A stretch of 64,000 bases of DNA from Limonium bicolor (taxonomy: Eukaryota > Streptophyta > Magnoliopsida > Caryophyllales > Plumbaginaceae): positions 344,595,636-344,659,635 of the forward strand of contig CM041776.1 in the NCBI GenBank assembly GCA_023374045.1. Reading direction: 5' to 3'. The notes beneath the pieces were generated by a model. The model saw only the letters and a list, made by a program, of their open reading frames with translations, made no database searches and was not told the origin of the DNA. Made by a program: the position numbers and the translations under genes. Positions 22,290-34,350 of this stretch are shown here, one piece after another. Numbering within the stretch: position 1 is the first letter of the stretch; the number at the start of each line of letters is the position of its first letter.

Positions 22290-25200
22290 TTGACAATTTT
22301 CAAGTTACAAGTTAATGATTTTCAAGCAACATTTAGCAGCATTTACGATTGATACAAACCATTTCTTCCTTTAAAATTTACATGTTGGCTTTCATATACA
22401 ACTTAGAATGCAATACCAAAACACCACAAACTGGCCCTGTTAATTCAAAGGGCACCACACTAATTCATGATACCAATGTCAATCATGATTACACAACACA
22501 ATCTGTACCATTACAAACTTTGATAAAAATCTATTAACAATGTCAATGCCAACCACCAACTGCCTTATGATTTGTAGTCACCTGCACCAAGCCAACGTAT
22601 CTATCAGTCTGAGTTCAAAACCACTGTTCCAGTGATACCACACATATTAATATAAATTAATATAAACAGATAATAGTAAGCAATGTGCATAACCAAGCTT
22701 TCTTTACACTTGGTTTGAGTATAGCAAGTCAATAAATGATCATTGACAGTAGGATGTCCCAGTTTCAAACATGATGGCACCAAGTGTAAAAATATTCAAG
22801 GAGGATATGAATCAGAATTGAGTTAGTAGGCAAGAGACATCTCAATTGAAAAAACAATATGTTGAAACTGATTTGTCAAACAAGGCTAGGAAATACAATG
22901 AACGTTACTCATTTTCTTCATTTTTTGGCCCCTCTCTTTTGTTTTCTGCATCTTCCCTTGTCTTCGACGTGACATCATTTATGAACACAATCGACAGAGA
23001 GAACACGATTTGGGGACAAACTGAATTAGGGATATAGGTTGGCCTTTACTGAATCAAAAGAGAAATACAGAAAGGCACTTACATTTACCTCGTTAATTGT
23101 TCTCGCACGCTCTTACCCAGCTCCCTCTATCTGTATCTTCACTTTCACGAGGCTCACGAACGATTTCCACCAGTTCATTCATGAATTGGTGAAGTAGGGT
23201 GAGATTAGTGCTGACTCAAATGAGGAATTGATTGTGGTTTCACAAATTTTGGGTGAGGAGGAAGTGAGAGCATGAATCGGGAATGAGAGGGAAGAAGTGA
23301 GAGCATGAATCAGGACGAGAGGAAGAAAACACCCTAAAATTAAATTATTATTTTTTCCTGTCAAATGTAGTCTTTTTTTTGTATTATTTCTAAAAAAAAC
23401 ATTTAGTTTATTACAGTGCAATATATGAGCCGCGCTCCTTAAAATGGGACCGCTGTTAACAATTTCTTCATTGTCTAGGTACATTCGGTAGTCAATTTTT
23501 TTTCATAATTGTGGCCATTGGCCATAACCACATAAGTGTTAAAGTGTACCAACAAAAAAAAAACTAAAGAAAAACACATCTAACTATTGTCTTTCTGTTT
23601 TACCGGGGCACCATCCTACCTCTGGATTTTTATTCTTTTATGTCTTCTCCATGTTTTGCTAGTAACACTCTGGGTTGTTCTGATCCATCTCGAGTAATTA
23701 CCATGACCTACTCTTTTGCGGGTATAGAAACAAGTTTTCCTCTCTATTACACTGGAGCAAAAACACTGGTGGTGTACCAAACACCTTTTTTTCCCACCCT
23801 GGATAAGTATGACCCAAACACAAAATTTGTTATTAAAGAGGAGCTTATTGAAGATAAATGAATCGTATTGACAAAATAATATTTAACTCATGCACAACCT
23901 TGTTCAGAAATAATATTTTACAATACCGTGATATGCTGAATTTTGTCGTCCAGATGTACGGTAAACTGGATTCGGTGATATCACAGCAAACTGTTTCTCA
24001 TATATATATAATATATATGTATCCGGCCCCGTGAATACAAAGTTGGCCATTTTTGGTCACTGCCATGCTATACTATGGTCTATGTACACAGTACACACAC
24101 TCTCCCCCATTCTTATTTCTTATGCTGTCAGAGGTGTGATCACCAGCGAAGAAGCCGGCAGACAACGCACAGTTCGTTTTTCTCCAGCAAGTTTTTGGCA
24201 AGACCCTCAGGGCCTTACTTTTTTCAAAGATCCACTCATGTTTTTTTTTCTGAAATTTTTGTACCTGTAAGTAATATAGCACTTTTACCGGAACAGGACA
24301 AACATATAATAATGCAGTATTAACAAAAAAAAAAAAATAGCAGTTACGAGCAAAGCATAAGCCAACAAATAGAACAAGAAACGCAATAAAAACAAAAAAA
24401 AAAGGAGAGAGGGAGAAGAAAGCAGGGTAATTAATGACGTTGTTCTCTTTAGATATTTTTTGGTGGTAGAAGATATTGCCCATTAGTTTAAGAATTATTC
24501 AAGATTTATTACATCAGTTTAGAAATTAATGATAATGTTTTTTTTACAGTTGATCGGCTTTATAATATTTGTTTTGTTACGTTAGTTCAATATTTTATTT
24601 TAAGATATAACATTAAATTAAAATTTTAGAGTTATTCTGATTTTTTGTTAACTTAATGTATATATAAACATATTTTTTGTTGAGTCAATATGATACATAT
24701 TATATTTTAAAACGTGGAGAATAAATTGCATGGAGTAATCAACAATTATAGTTATAGAACATATATGTAACGTTTTACTACTAAAAATTTATATTTATGT
24801 ATATGCTTTTTTATCCGAATGGATTAGAGTTAATAAGCCTAGGATATCAACTAATTTATTCATGGGGAGTTTGTTAATTAATACGCGCCTATTATAAAAT
24901 TTATATCAAGGGACGGTTGGTACATATGTACGAATGTGGGTTTTGCGACTATATATTTGTGTGTACATTTGTAACAGTGTAATTTGTGTGTTTTTTATTA
25001 TGATCGAGTACAGTACAGATGTCTTCGACATAGACGGGAAAGCTTATCGTGTTTAGGATGTTGTCCGGTTACGTGCTAAAATACTCTAGGATTCTACATT
25101 TCTTGGCGCCGGGACGGGTACATTTTATTTACATGTGACACATATTACATCCTAATAACTATGGAAAACGACGTGTCTAGTTTCCCGTAAGAGATCGATT

Positions 25201-25585
25201 TGTAGCCCGGAGACAAGATATAACATGCATCTCGTACAAATTATGAAAAAGTCAGCCAATTCTTATTATGATGGTCCAGTCTAGTCGAGTCCCCATCTTC
25301 TGTAATGACATATATGTAGTTAATGCAGTGTCCTATTTTTCCTAAAAGAATGAACTTTCCTAAATATAATTTAGTGTACTAACTATTTTGTTTCTTCAAA
25401 AAAAAAAAAACCCCCCACTAAGCTTTCATTCCATAGTAAAAAAGTTTCAAAATACAAACGGTAGTTATCAAACCACAATCTTTCCCATTTTACATTTTGT
25501 TGGAAACTTAGCCAAAATATGAGCCTCAAAATGGCTTTACCTATATTATATATTATATATAATATATATAAGCTCACAAAGAGCA
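22290..25585. other. Intergenic; no confident gene
   Basis: Short frames at 22846-23037, 23640-23861 and 24073-24483 have no recognisable domains. On the minus strand, 23050-23330 has a CT-rich leader with a tandem ATTCATGCTCTCACTTC phrase and a possible splice donor near 23090, so it could be a transcript start. TGGCGCCGGGACGGG at 25104 resembles a retrotransposon primer-binding site. TA-rich microsatellites occur near 24001-24020 and 25540-25570. Confidence 0.4.
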
Positions 25586-25880
25586 TCACCACCTAACACC
25601 ATCTAGAATCACACGAGCCTCGGTACACACATCATCCCCATCGTAGAGATGTTTAACAAACTGAAGACAATCCGTATGAACACAAATCTAGACGCATCTA
25701 CCTTCCCGGTGAGTCTAAGGCCAAGTAAAACTGCCTTAGCTTTTGCAGTAATAGTCATCCCTGAATATATGACATCGTAGATAACAACATCTACGAGGCT
25801 GCCTTCAAAGTTCCCAACCCCATACTCATCCCATTAACGTTGACAATGCTTGCATCAGTCCATATCGTGTACCACCCCTG
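25586..25880 (-). pseudogene. Decayed RNase H (RVT_3-like) fragment
   Basis: Three minus-strand pieces in different frames fit in order. The first is WYTIWTDASIVNVNGMSMG with the first catalytic Asp in TDAS. The second is TITAKAKAVLLGLRLTG, where the usual catalytic Glu of AEAKA appears as Lys in AKAKA. The third is DCLQFVKHLYDGDDVCTEA, the region of the third acidic residue. Frameshifts and a stop separate them. The family is the RNase H-like domain of plant non-LTR retrotransposons and related host proteins, so this is probably an old LINE end. No other LINE domain is visible nearby. Confidence 0.55.
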
Positions 25881-26149
25881 ACAAGATCATCATTTCTCTC
25901 ATATTGCTTAAGGGACCAGCTCTCGTGATTTTGTAGGAGATCGAAGGCACGTACCTTTGCTAATCTGGTCCATTAGATCAACTTATTTTAAAATCTAATG
26001 GTTAGTATTTACTGCATGATATCCGAGGCTATATGAGTAAATTGTATACTCTATCAGGCGTTTTGAGGGATACAATAGTAAACTTACCCACCATCCAATT
26101 CCACGTTTAATTAAAACAGAAAAACAAAACTCATGTCCGCCAGTTTTCA

Positions 26150-26634
26150 TTCTCTCCTTGTCTCTCTCTGCACCTCTATGAATGATAAATCACCGGAACT
26201 TCTGGCTCAAACACTAACTGGAGAACAGAGCATACATCTATCTTCATTCTATTCTAGTATTCGCGCCCTAAATTGGTAAATCACTGGAACTTAGTATTTC
26301 TCCCAACAGATTAAGATTAAAGACTAATTGGTAAGGTTCTGTTCTTGTGATTTTTCTTTCTGGTTTTCGATTTTGAACTCAATTCTAATCTTTCCTCCGC
26401 TTCATTCTTCTACATGTCGGAATGGCTCTGATCTTCCAAACCGAAAAGGATAAACAAAGAAAAACCCTAACTGCTTTCTAGGGACGTTTTGAAAGAGTAG
26501 TTTTTGTCAATTTTGCCTCTGTTGAGTTTAAATCGACACTCGGTGTTGCATGCCCCTTCCTCTGAGTGCGATACTTGGAAATTAGAATGAAGAAAAGTGG
26601 CATTTCATCTCCAACGAACCCTATCTCGGTTGCT
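26150..26634 (+). other. Probable former 5' leader of the F-box pseudogene
   Basis: A CT-rich stretch (CATTCTCTCCTTGTCTCTCTC near 26150) and a GGTAAGG donor-like site near 26330 resemble a plant 5' untranslated region with a leader intron. No coding capacity is recognised. Confidence 0.35.
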
Positions 26635-27572
26635 ATGGAGTTGTCCTCTGCAGCAGGAAGAGGTGAAGAGAGTCCAAATTGGCAAGAACTCCCTAGGGAT
26701 TTTTGTCTACGATCTTGATGAAATTGACGCCTCGTGATATTCTGGAAAACATGCAGTATGTTTCCAAGTCCTGGCATGAAGCCTGCAAAGATCCCGCTGC
26801 TTGGACAAAAGTCGCAATTGAGTGCATCGGGGATTTGGACATGATATATGAATATCAGAAGATGGTTTATATAGTCCTTGAACGCAGTTGTGGTCGTTTG
26901 CTCGAGATCTCCTTGGAGCATGTCTGTGACGATTTGCTCTTGTCGCTTATTGCCGAACGATCGAGCCACCTCAGATGCCTTCACATTCGTTGTTTGCTCT
27001 GGGTTCTCATATGATGCCTTTTGCGGGGCTTTTGAAAAGCTTCCTCTCCTGGAAGAAGTTGAGTTTACTCTCTGTGCGATAAGGAGCTCAATGATAAGAT
27101 CCGTGGGCATGAACTGTCCCAACCTAGTCTCATTTCAATTCAAACTAACGAAAGTGGTTCATGCAACCCTGCTGGAGCTGATAATGAGGATGCTCTAGCT
27201 ATAGCAGAAACCATGTTTTTATTCGTCACCTTCAATTAATAGGAAATGCAATGACAAATGAAGGCCTGCAAGCCATCTTGATAATTGCTTGTGCCTTGAA
27301 TCCCTTGACCTTAGAGCTTGTTTTCATGTCGATCTATCTGGGAGTCTGGGGAAGGTATGTGCAGACAACGTAAGGGACATCAAGCGGCCTCTCGACTCGA
27401 CCAGTGATTACAGCTTCCGGACAACGGATTATGACAGTGATTATGTTGAACATCTTGAAGAGCTGGAGCATGAGTTCTATATGTCTGATGATGACAACTA
27501 CGAGTTCTCGGATGATAGTGATTACCCTGACTATGAGACTTACTTATCTGATCGTGGTGTGGGTATTAGCAG
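26635..27572 (+). pseudogene. F-box/LRR protein pseudogene (SKIP19/FBW2-like)
   Basis: The segment starts ATGGAGTTG and reads SPNWQELPRDF, a typical F-box opening. It continues after a shift near 26700 with STILMKLTPRDILENMQYVS and SWHEACKDPAAWTKV. Leucine-rich blocks follow (SHLRCLHIRC, LPLLEEVEFTLC, CPNLVSFQF, RHLQLIGNAMTNEGLQAIL, CLESLDLRACF), then a RDIKRPLDSTSDYSF motif and an acidic Asp/Glu/Tyr tail, as in plant SKIP19-type F-box proteins. Frame changes are required near 26700, 26985, 27140, 27210 and 27280, so the gene cannot encode the full protein. A donor AG|GTATGT lies at 27571-27578. Live relatives would be SCF E3-ligase substrate adaptors. Overlapping open frames on both strands are shadows. 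Confidence 0.8.
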
Positions 27573-28162
27573 GTATGTGGGGATAGTAATTTGCACTAAT
27601 GTTTCCAGTTTTGTAAAACGCGGTGAGCTGCTCAATGGTTACTCTGCAAGTGTTGTGTTTTGGATGTAGCTTTTACCTCTTAGCATTTGTCAGTTAATTT
27701 TCAGCTAGATGCCTAAAAAGTAAAAACAAAGCAATTAATAGTAATTAATTCCTATTATCGATATATGTAAAAATAGATATTATGATTCGTATTGATAAAA
27801 AAGATTTTAAATCGACACTCCTCGTTGTATATTCTTGGACTTAAACACCAGAACCTGCTTTTTTTCTGTCTTTGGGAATTTGCCAAAAATAGGAAGGTAA
27901 ACTAGCTCCAAAAACCTAACCAAATCTATTGACAGGAAGATGCGAGCTCTATTTTTTCTTCTTGTATTTTTTTTCTCAATGCGGTTTTCTTTTCAAGGTA
28001 TCATCGTCCCGCACTTTGTTCGGAATTGTTGATAAAAACAATTTACTGAGTTTTTGGAATTTTAGGGCGCTATATGCAGAGTTTTATTGTCGTTGAGGAA
28101 TTCAAAAGTTAGGGAGAAAGAGATGATTTTAGTCCTTTCTAGGCTAAAACTCTGCTAAAATT
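27573..28162. other. Downstream of the F-box pseudogene, no feature
   Basis: A phrase TTTAAATCGACACTC near 27808 repeats one at about 26527. Nothing else is recognised. Confidence 0.4.
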
Positions 28163-30800
28163 GTGAGTTAGGATATGTTACGTATTATCATGAGATTTTT
28201 GGTAAATAGTACACATCACTTGTCGTCAGTGAGGCAGATATACTACTATCGGTGGTGGTTAATTGTCTGCTTTTAAAGTAGGCTTCCTCTTGCTTTGAGC
28301 TTGCACCTATTGTTTTGCAAGTTATCCTACAGCTTATTATATGCATGTATACAAAGTTCTGGTGCACTTATAAGTATACGACGACCCATAAGGATATTCT
28401 GATAAAAAGAACCATAAGGATATTGAACTTATGTGCTAATTAGACATGTTTTGTCAGCGAGAGTGGAGTGGGCGGTGCTGACAACACATGTTGCTTTGTT
28501 TATTTATGTAATACTATATTTCTAATTGAAATGTTAATTTATCAGTCGGGTACGTATGCTTGATTAGTTTGATTCTTGTAGTATTAGTTTATTCCTTATA
28601 CATTGAGTGAGATTTCTCTCTTTAAGTCTTAATTAATTATAGCTATATTGTTTCAGTAGTGAAGACACTTTGATTGCTCTAAGTTGTTGATATGTGATAA
28701 TTTTTAGCAAAGTAAATATGTGTCTTTGCAGAGTGAGCAAGTCAAATACTGGAAGCAGCCACTTATTATTGAGCTGAGTATACTAGTAGCATACTCCACC
28801 AGATCGGGGTAGGGGATGTGGCAATTTATCTTTATGCTGTGGTCGTATTGGCCACGTGACAATTATAAGATCTTTTGAGATTTTTGAAAGCTGCAAAACA
28901 AGGGCTCTGTTCGTTTTTCCTACCCAGCTTGTATGCCCTGTGTCCAATTATGTTTGCTATTATGCTTCTAATGTTTGTTCTATATCTGGCTATGTGTAAG
29001 GCAGATCCCCCCCCCCCCCCTCTGTATGTCAACAAGCTAATATAAGTCACTTTTGACTTGTAGGTGGCCTGACTGTGATATCTATGTTTCAGAGAACTGA
29101 CTTTTGAATACTTTCTATGGTATGCACCTCACATGATTTTGTCCAATTGTGATTCTTTGTGAAGTGCCATTCTGTACTCGAGGAGAGGTCCAATATTTAT
29201 TTCTCATGTTTAATATAGGGATTTGTTTTCATGGTGCTATTTTCCCGTACTGGGCAAATAATCCAACAAGTTTATTCTTTCAGGGCAAATTTTGTTTTCT
29301 GGACTCGGGCTCTAAATATTCATGTTCCACAATCGTTCATTTTTCCTGAAACTCTAGCTGAAAATGGTAGTTGCTCGCTTGAGAGTTAATGAAAAGGGGG
29401 GAAAGGTTGGGTCTTGTCCCTATTTCTGATATTTTATTAACCACTTCTCCCTTTTAGTGTAGGGACATATTGTTTGTATAACTTGTGCCTGATTTTAGAC
29501 TTGGTTGTCCTACTATGCAGAGTCTTTGAATCATTTATTTGTAGGAAGTAAGATGAATGTACCGATTTCCAATTCCAAGCAAGGGGAGATAGTGTGGATT
29601 GAGGACCTGTGAAGATGTTATGTTGTATGAAGGGTTTGTTCAGAGGATGAAATTCAACAAGATGAAGGTATTGTTATTGCTTTACCTCTATCACTTACCA
29701 TACTGTAATTATTACCTAGAGTATTTGAGAGCAGATATTGATTTAAAGACAAAAATATTACTTTGTTTCAATGCAGATGAAAGAAGAAGTTAAAGTGCAC
29801 AAGTTCAGCTGGAGATGACGAAATGAAAGATGGGATATCATAGTAAAGAAGCTGGGGCAAAAGGGAAGTTGGGAGCAAGCAGAGGAACATATAAATATTG
29901 GTTCATCCGTCTATGGAGGACATAAGTTGTGATACTGTAGAGTACAATGTTGACTACCATCACTTGTAAATGTGGGAAAGGTTGCAGTAGATTGATATAA
30001 TATTTGTTTTTGGATGTCATGTATACTTTGGGATTTAAGTACAGACATGTTATTTATTACGTTCTTCCTCAAATGAAGAAAAGAAACTCTATTGAAGTGA
30101 TTTACATTTTTTTTCATCAATTGATCGTTATGGTATGTCGGTTTCCCCTTTATTTTCTTTTTAACACTTTTGTGATGATTTTCAGAAGAGTGATTTGAAG
30201 CTTGAGTAGCTTCTTTACTTGTATTAAAATTTTGGGTTTAACTGATTTTTATTATATGTGTACCACCATTTTGTCATGAAAATCTACGATATGGTCAATC
30301 TAAAGTGTGATCTAGTCACCTTGCATACATCAGGTCTGAATTTTTGCCAATATATAGAATTCTATACCTCTACAGGGCTACTCGATCTCATAACATACCT
30401 ATCTGTCCTGTGATGTAGTTAGCTGAATCCTCTTCGGTCAAACTTTTTTGACCAGACCCTCTCGATATCTGACTTACAGGCGAGTTTTACTATCATCTTG
30501 TCATAAAAATCTACCATGTGGTCATAAAAAAGTATGATCCAGTCACGGAATTTGTAGGCATCGGATCCTTTTTTTAGACAACATATAGAATAGTATACCC
30601 CTCCAGGGCTACCCGACTATACAACATTGAACTACCTACTCGTCCTGTGATGCAGCTACTTGAATCCTCTCCGGCCAAGCTTTTTTACCAGACCATCTCA
30701 AAACCTGACTTACAGAAGAGTTTTACCACCATCTTGTTATAAAAATCTACCATGTGGTCATAAAAAAGTATGATCCAGTCACGGACCTGATGGTCTGATC
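28163..30800 (+). repeat. Arm 1 of a 2.6-kb inverted segmental duplication
   Basis: The segment is present again, inverted, at 59990-62710. Colinear landmarks are TAAGGATATTGAACTTATGT, the homopolymer CCCCCCCCCCC near 29009 (Gs near 61871), CAAGCAAGGGGAGATAGTGT, and TGAAGCTTGAGTAGCTTC near 30195. Arm 1 contains exon-like pieces with a donor (AAGATGAAG|GTATTG, near 29669) and an acceptor (CAATGCAG, near 29778), but no long frame. The last 550 bp of the arm is minus-oriented satellite. Confidence 0.85.
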
Positions 30801-33490
30801 ATACTTTTATGACTTTCTCCATAGTTTCTGACTGCATGGTAGATTTTTATGACAAGATGGTGGTAAAACTCGCTTGTAAGTCAGGTATCGAGATGGTCTG
30901 ATCAAAAAGCTTGGCCGAAGAGGATTCAAGTAGCTGCATCACAGGACGGACAGGTAGCTCAATGTTGTCCGGTTTGGTAGCCCTATAGGTAAACCTCGAC
31001 TATTAGTCAGGAAACAAAAGAGTCTGGTCAAAAGCTTGGCCGAAGAGGATTCAGGTAGCTGCATCACAGGACGGGCAGGTAGCTCATTGGTGTGCAGCCG
31101 GGTAGCCCTGTACAGTATAGAATTCTATATGTTGGCCAAAAACCAGACCTGATGTGTGCAACGTGACTAGATCATACTTTGGTATGACCATAGAGTAGAT
31201 TTTTATGACAAGATGGTGGTAAAACTCGACTGTTAATCACGTATCGAAAGGGTATGGTCAAAAAAGCTTGGCCGGAGAAGATTCAGGTAGCTGCATCACG
31301 GGACGAGCAGGTAGCTCATTGATGTGCAGTAGGGTAGCCCTGTAGCCTGTAGGGGTATAAAATTCTATATGTTGGCCAAAAAACAGACCTGCTGTGTGCA
31401 ACATGACTAGATCATACTTTGGTATGACCATAGAGTAGATTTTTATGACAAGATGGTGGTAAAACTCGACTGTTAGTCAGGTATCGAAAGGGTATAGTCA
31501 AAACAGCTAGGCCGGAGAAGATTCAGGTAGCTGCATCACGGGACGGGCAGGCAGCTCATTGTTGTGCAGTGGGTAGCCCTGTAGCCTGTAGGGGTATAAA
31601 ATTCTATATGTTGGCCAAAAAACGGACCTGCTGATTGCAACATGACTAGATCATACTTCGTTATGACCACATAGTAGATTTTTATGACAAGATGGTGGTA
31701 AACCTCGGCTATTAGTCAGGTATCGAAAGGGTCTGGTCAAAAAAGCTTGGCCATAGAGGATTTAGGTAGCTGCATCACAGGACAGGCAAGTAGCTCATTG
31801 TTGTGCAGTCGGGTAGCCCTGTACAATATATAATTCTATATGTTGGCCAAAAACTAAACCTGATGTGTGCAACGTGGCTAGATCATACTTTGGTATGACT
31901 ATAGAGTAGATTTTTATGACAAGATGGGGGTAAAACTCGGCTGTTAGTCAGGTATCGAAAGGGTATGGTCAAAACTTGGCCGGAGAAGATTCAGGTAGCT
32001 GCATCACGGGACGGGCAGGTAGCTCATTGCTGTGTAGTCGGGTAGCCCTGTAGGGGTATAAAATTCTATATGTTGGCCAAAAAAACGGACATGTTGTGTG
32101 CAACGTGACTAGATCATACTTCGTTATGACCATATAGTAGACTTTTATGAGTAAATGGTGGTAAACCTCAGCTATTAGTCAGGAAACAAAAGGGTCTGGT
32201 CAAAAAGCTTGGCCAAAGAGGATTCAGGTAGCTGCATCACAGGACGGGCAGGTAGCTCATTGGTGTGCAGTCGGGTAGCCCTGTACAGTATAAATTCTAT
32301 ATGTTGGCCAAAAACCAGACCTGATGTGTGCAACGTGACTAGATCATACTTTGGTATGACCATAGAGTAGATTTTTATGACAAGATGGTGGTAAAACTCG
32401 ACTGTTAATCAGGTATCGAAAGGGTATGGTCAAAACAGCTTGGCCGGAGAAGATTCAGGTGGCTGCATCACGGGACGGGCAGGTAGCTCATTGTTGTGCA
32501 GTCGGGTAGCCCTGTAGCCTGTAGGGGTATAAAATTCTATATGCTGGCCAAAAAACAGACCTGTTGTGTGCAACATGACTAGATCATACTTTGGTATGAC
32601 CATAGAGTAGATTTTTATGACAATATAGTGGTAAAACTCGACTGTTAGTCTATTAGTCAGGTATCGAAAGGGTATGGTCAAAACAGCTTGGCCGGAGAAG
32701 ATTCAGGTAGCTGCATCACGAGACGGGCAGGTAGCTCATTGTTGTGCAGTGGGTAGCCCTGTAGCCTGTATGGGTATAAAATTCTATATGTTGGCCAAAA
32801 AATGGACCTGCTGATTGCAACATAACTAGATCATACTTCGTTATGACCACATAGTAGATTTTTATGACAAGATGGTGGTAAACCTCGGCTATTAGTCAGG
32901 TATCGAAAGGGTCTGGTCAAAACGCTTGGCCATAGAGGATTTAGGTAGCTGCATCACAGGACATGCAAGTAGCTCATTGTTGTGCAGTGGGTAGCCCTGT
33001 ACAATATATAATTCTATATGTTGGCCAAAAACTAAACCTGATGTGTAAAACGTGACTAGATCATACTTTGGTATGACCATATAGTAGATTTTTATGACAG
33101 ATGGGGGTAAAACTCGGCTGTTAGTCAGGTATCGAAAGGGTCTGGTCAAAACCGCTTGGCCGGAGAAGATTCAGGTAGCTGCATCATGGGACAGGCAGAT
33201 AGCTCATTGTTGTGCAGTCGGGTAGCCCTGTAGGGTATGTAGGGGTATAGAATTCTATATGTTGTCCAAAAAACAGACCTGATGTGTGCAACGTGACTAA
33301 TCATACTTTGTTATGACCACATAGTAGATTTTTATGACTAGATGGTGGTAAACCTCGGTTATTAGTCAGGTATCGAAAGGGTCTGGTAAAAAAAACTTAG
33401 CCGGTGTGAATTTAGGTAGCTGCATCACAGGACGGACAAATAACTCATTGTTGTGCGAGGGTAGCCCTGTATAGTATAGAATTGATATAT
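30245..33490. repeat. Satellite of about 237 bp with a 5-monomer higher-order repeat and an orientation switch
   Basis: The anchor GTAGATTTTTATGACAAGAT recurs in plus orientation near 30841 and at 31198, 31435, 31674, 31906, 32138, 32368, 32608, 32854, 33084 and 33324, spacing 230-246 bp after the first. Variant monomers repeat in the same order every fifth position: 31198/32368, 31435/32608, 31674/32854, 31906/33084, 32138/33324 (1,170-1,186 bp). Before about 30800, three monomers (anchors near 30270, 30510 and 30750) are in minus orientation; the switch lies near 30790-30810. Another conserved phrase is GGTAGCTGCATCACAGGACG. The short frames inside are meaningless. Confidence 0.92.
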
Positions 33491-33524
33491 TGGTCATGTA
33501 GCTCTATACTTTATAGACTCACTT

Positions 33525-33715
33525 GCAATACACCGATGTTCTAAACCACCTGAATTTGACCTACAACCGATGAAACTAATCTAGTTTCTAGATTCATCCG
33601 TTACGATATAAATAGTTTTGATTTTTAATTAGTTAACAAAAAATATACATTTTAAATTTAAATTATTATTTTTGAAATTCGTAACTAATAATAAAAATTT
33701 AGTATTATTTTCCAA
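33525..33715 (+). repeat. Direct repeat of 57330-57530
   Basis: Both copies start CACCGATGTTCTAA, share GATGAAACTAATCTAGTTTC and end near CTAATAATAAAAATTTAG, with a few substitutions and one insertion in the second copy. This copy directly follows the satellite. Confidence 0.85.
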
Positions 33716-34105
33716 CGCACCAACAAATACCTCCCAATCTTGTAAATCACTACATTTGGCAGTAAAATAATGTAACTAGTAATGCTGTGCAAAACACAAC
33801 CGAATTTTTACTAGATGCTTCACCAGTAGAATACATAGATATAGTTTGGAGTTTTACATTACAGTATAATACATAAAATATCATACTTACAACTTTTCAA
33901 TATGAAAAAATACAACTATTACACATCTTGACCGCAACTGCAGCAAGTGTATAAGTGATTCAAATCAGAAGGTACATCTTTTTTTTTCACACTCCCATAA
34001 AAAATAAGTCATCGAGTCCTAATTCAATTTTTGTCAACACACCCACAACGGCTCCTGGTCAGCTTGCCTCCATGAACTTCCATATCCAAGTTGCTTCCAT
34101 GAACC
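33716..34105. other. Intergenic, no feature recognised
   Basis: A lightly AT-rich stretch with one low-complexity T-run. No gene is seen. Confidence 0.5.
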
Positions 34106-34350
34106 TTGTTTACATGAGCCTAAATCAATTATCTAAGAAAAATAATGTCCAACAGAAGCATATCCAATGTCATCTGCTTCGTAGATAACAAATTTCACAA
34201 CCAAAACAATAAGAAAAGTTCAAGAACTCTCCACAAGCTAATTTATAAATTCTTCCAATGTTTTGTATTTGCTGCAGAATCTGGGACAGAAACAAACATA
34301 GAGCCTTTCCTTATTCTTACCTCAGCCTTCCATAAACGCGTACAAGGGTC
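34106..34350 (-). pseudogene. Degenerate duplicate of the last RCC1-gene exon
   Basis: The DNA is a decayed direct copy of 35415-35660, sharing CATGAGCCTAAATCAATTAT and CTCCACAAGCTAATTTATAA-type blocks. On the minus strand the copy has lost the reading frame across most of the exon. It implies a past tandem duplication of the 3' end of the gene described at 35483-36335. Confidence 0.7.

Noticed and set aside
24073..24483. Minus-strand frame of 136 codons
   Set aside because: Low-complexity Phe-rich start from A-runs and no motif; likely chance.
25104..25118. TGGCGCC-type primer-binding site of an Athila-like element
   Set aside because: No LTR terminus or downstream gag could be confirmed; a short match alone is weak.
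26478..27122. Minus-strand open frame of 214 codons over the F-box pseudogene
   Set aside because: It is antisense to clear F-box and LRR blocks, and its translation has no domain character.
28163..30243. Helitron or other transposon as explanation for the duplicated arms
   Set aside because: No terminal repeats, hairpin-CTRR end or target duplication was seen at either edge; segmental duplication fits better.
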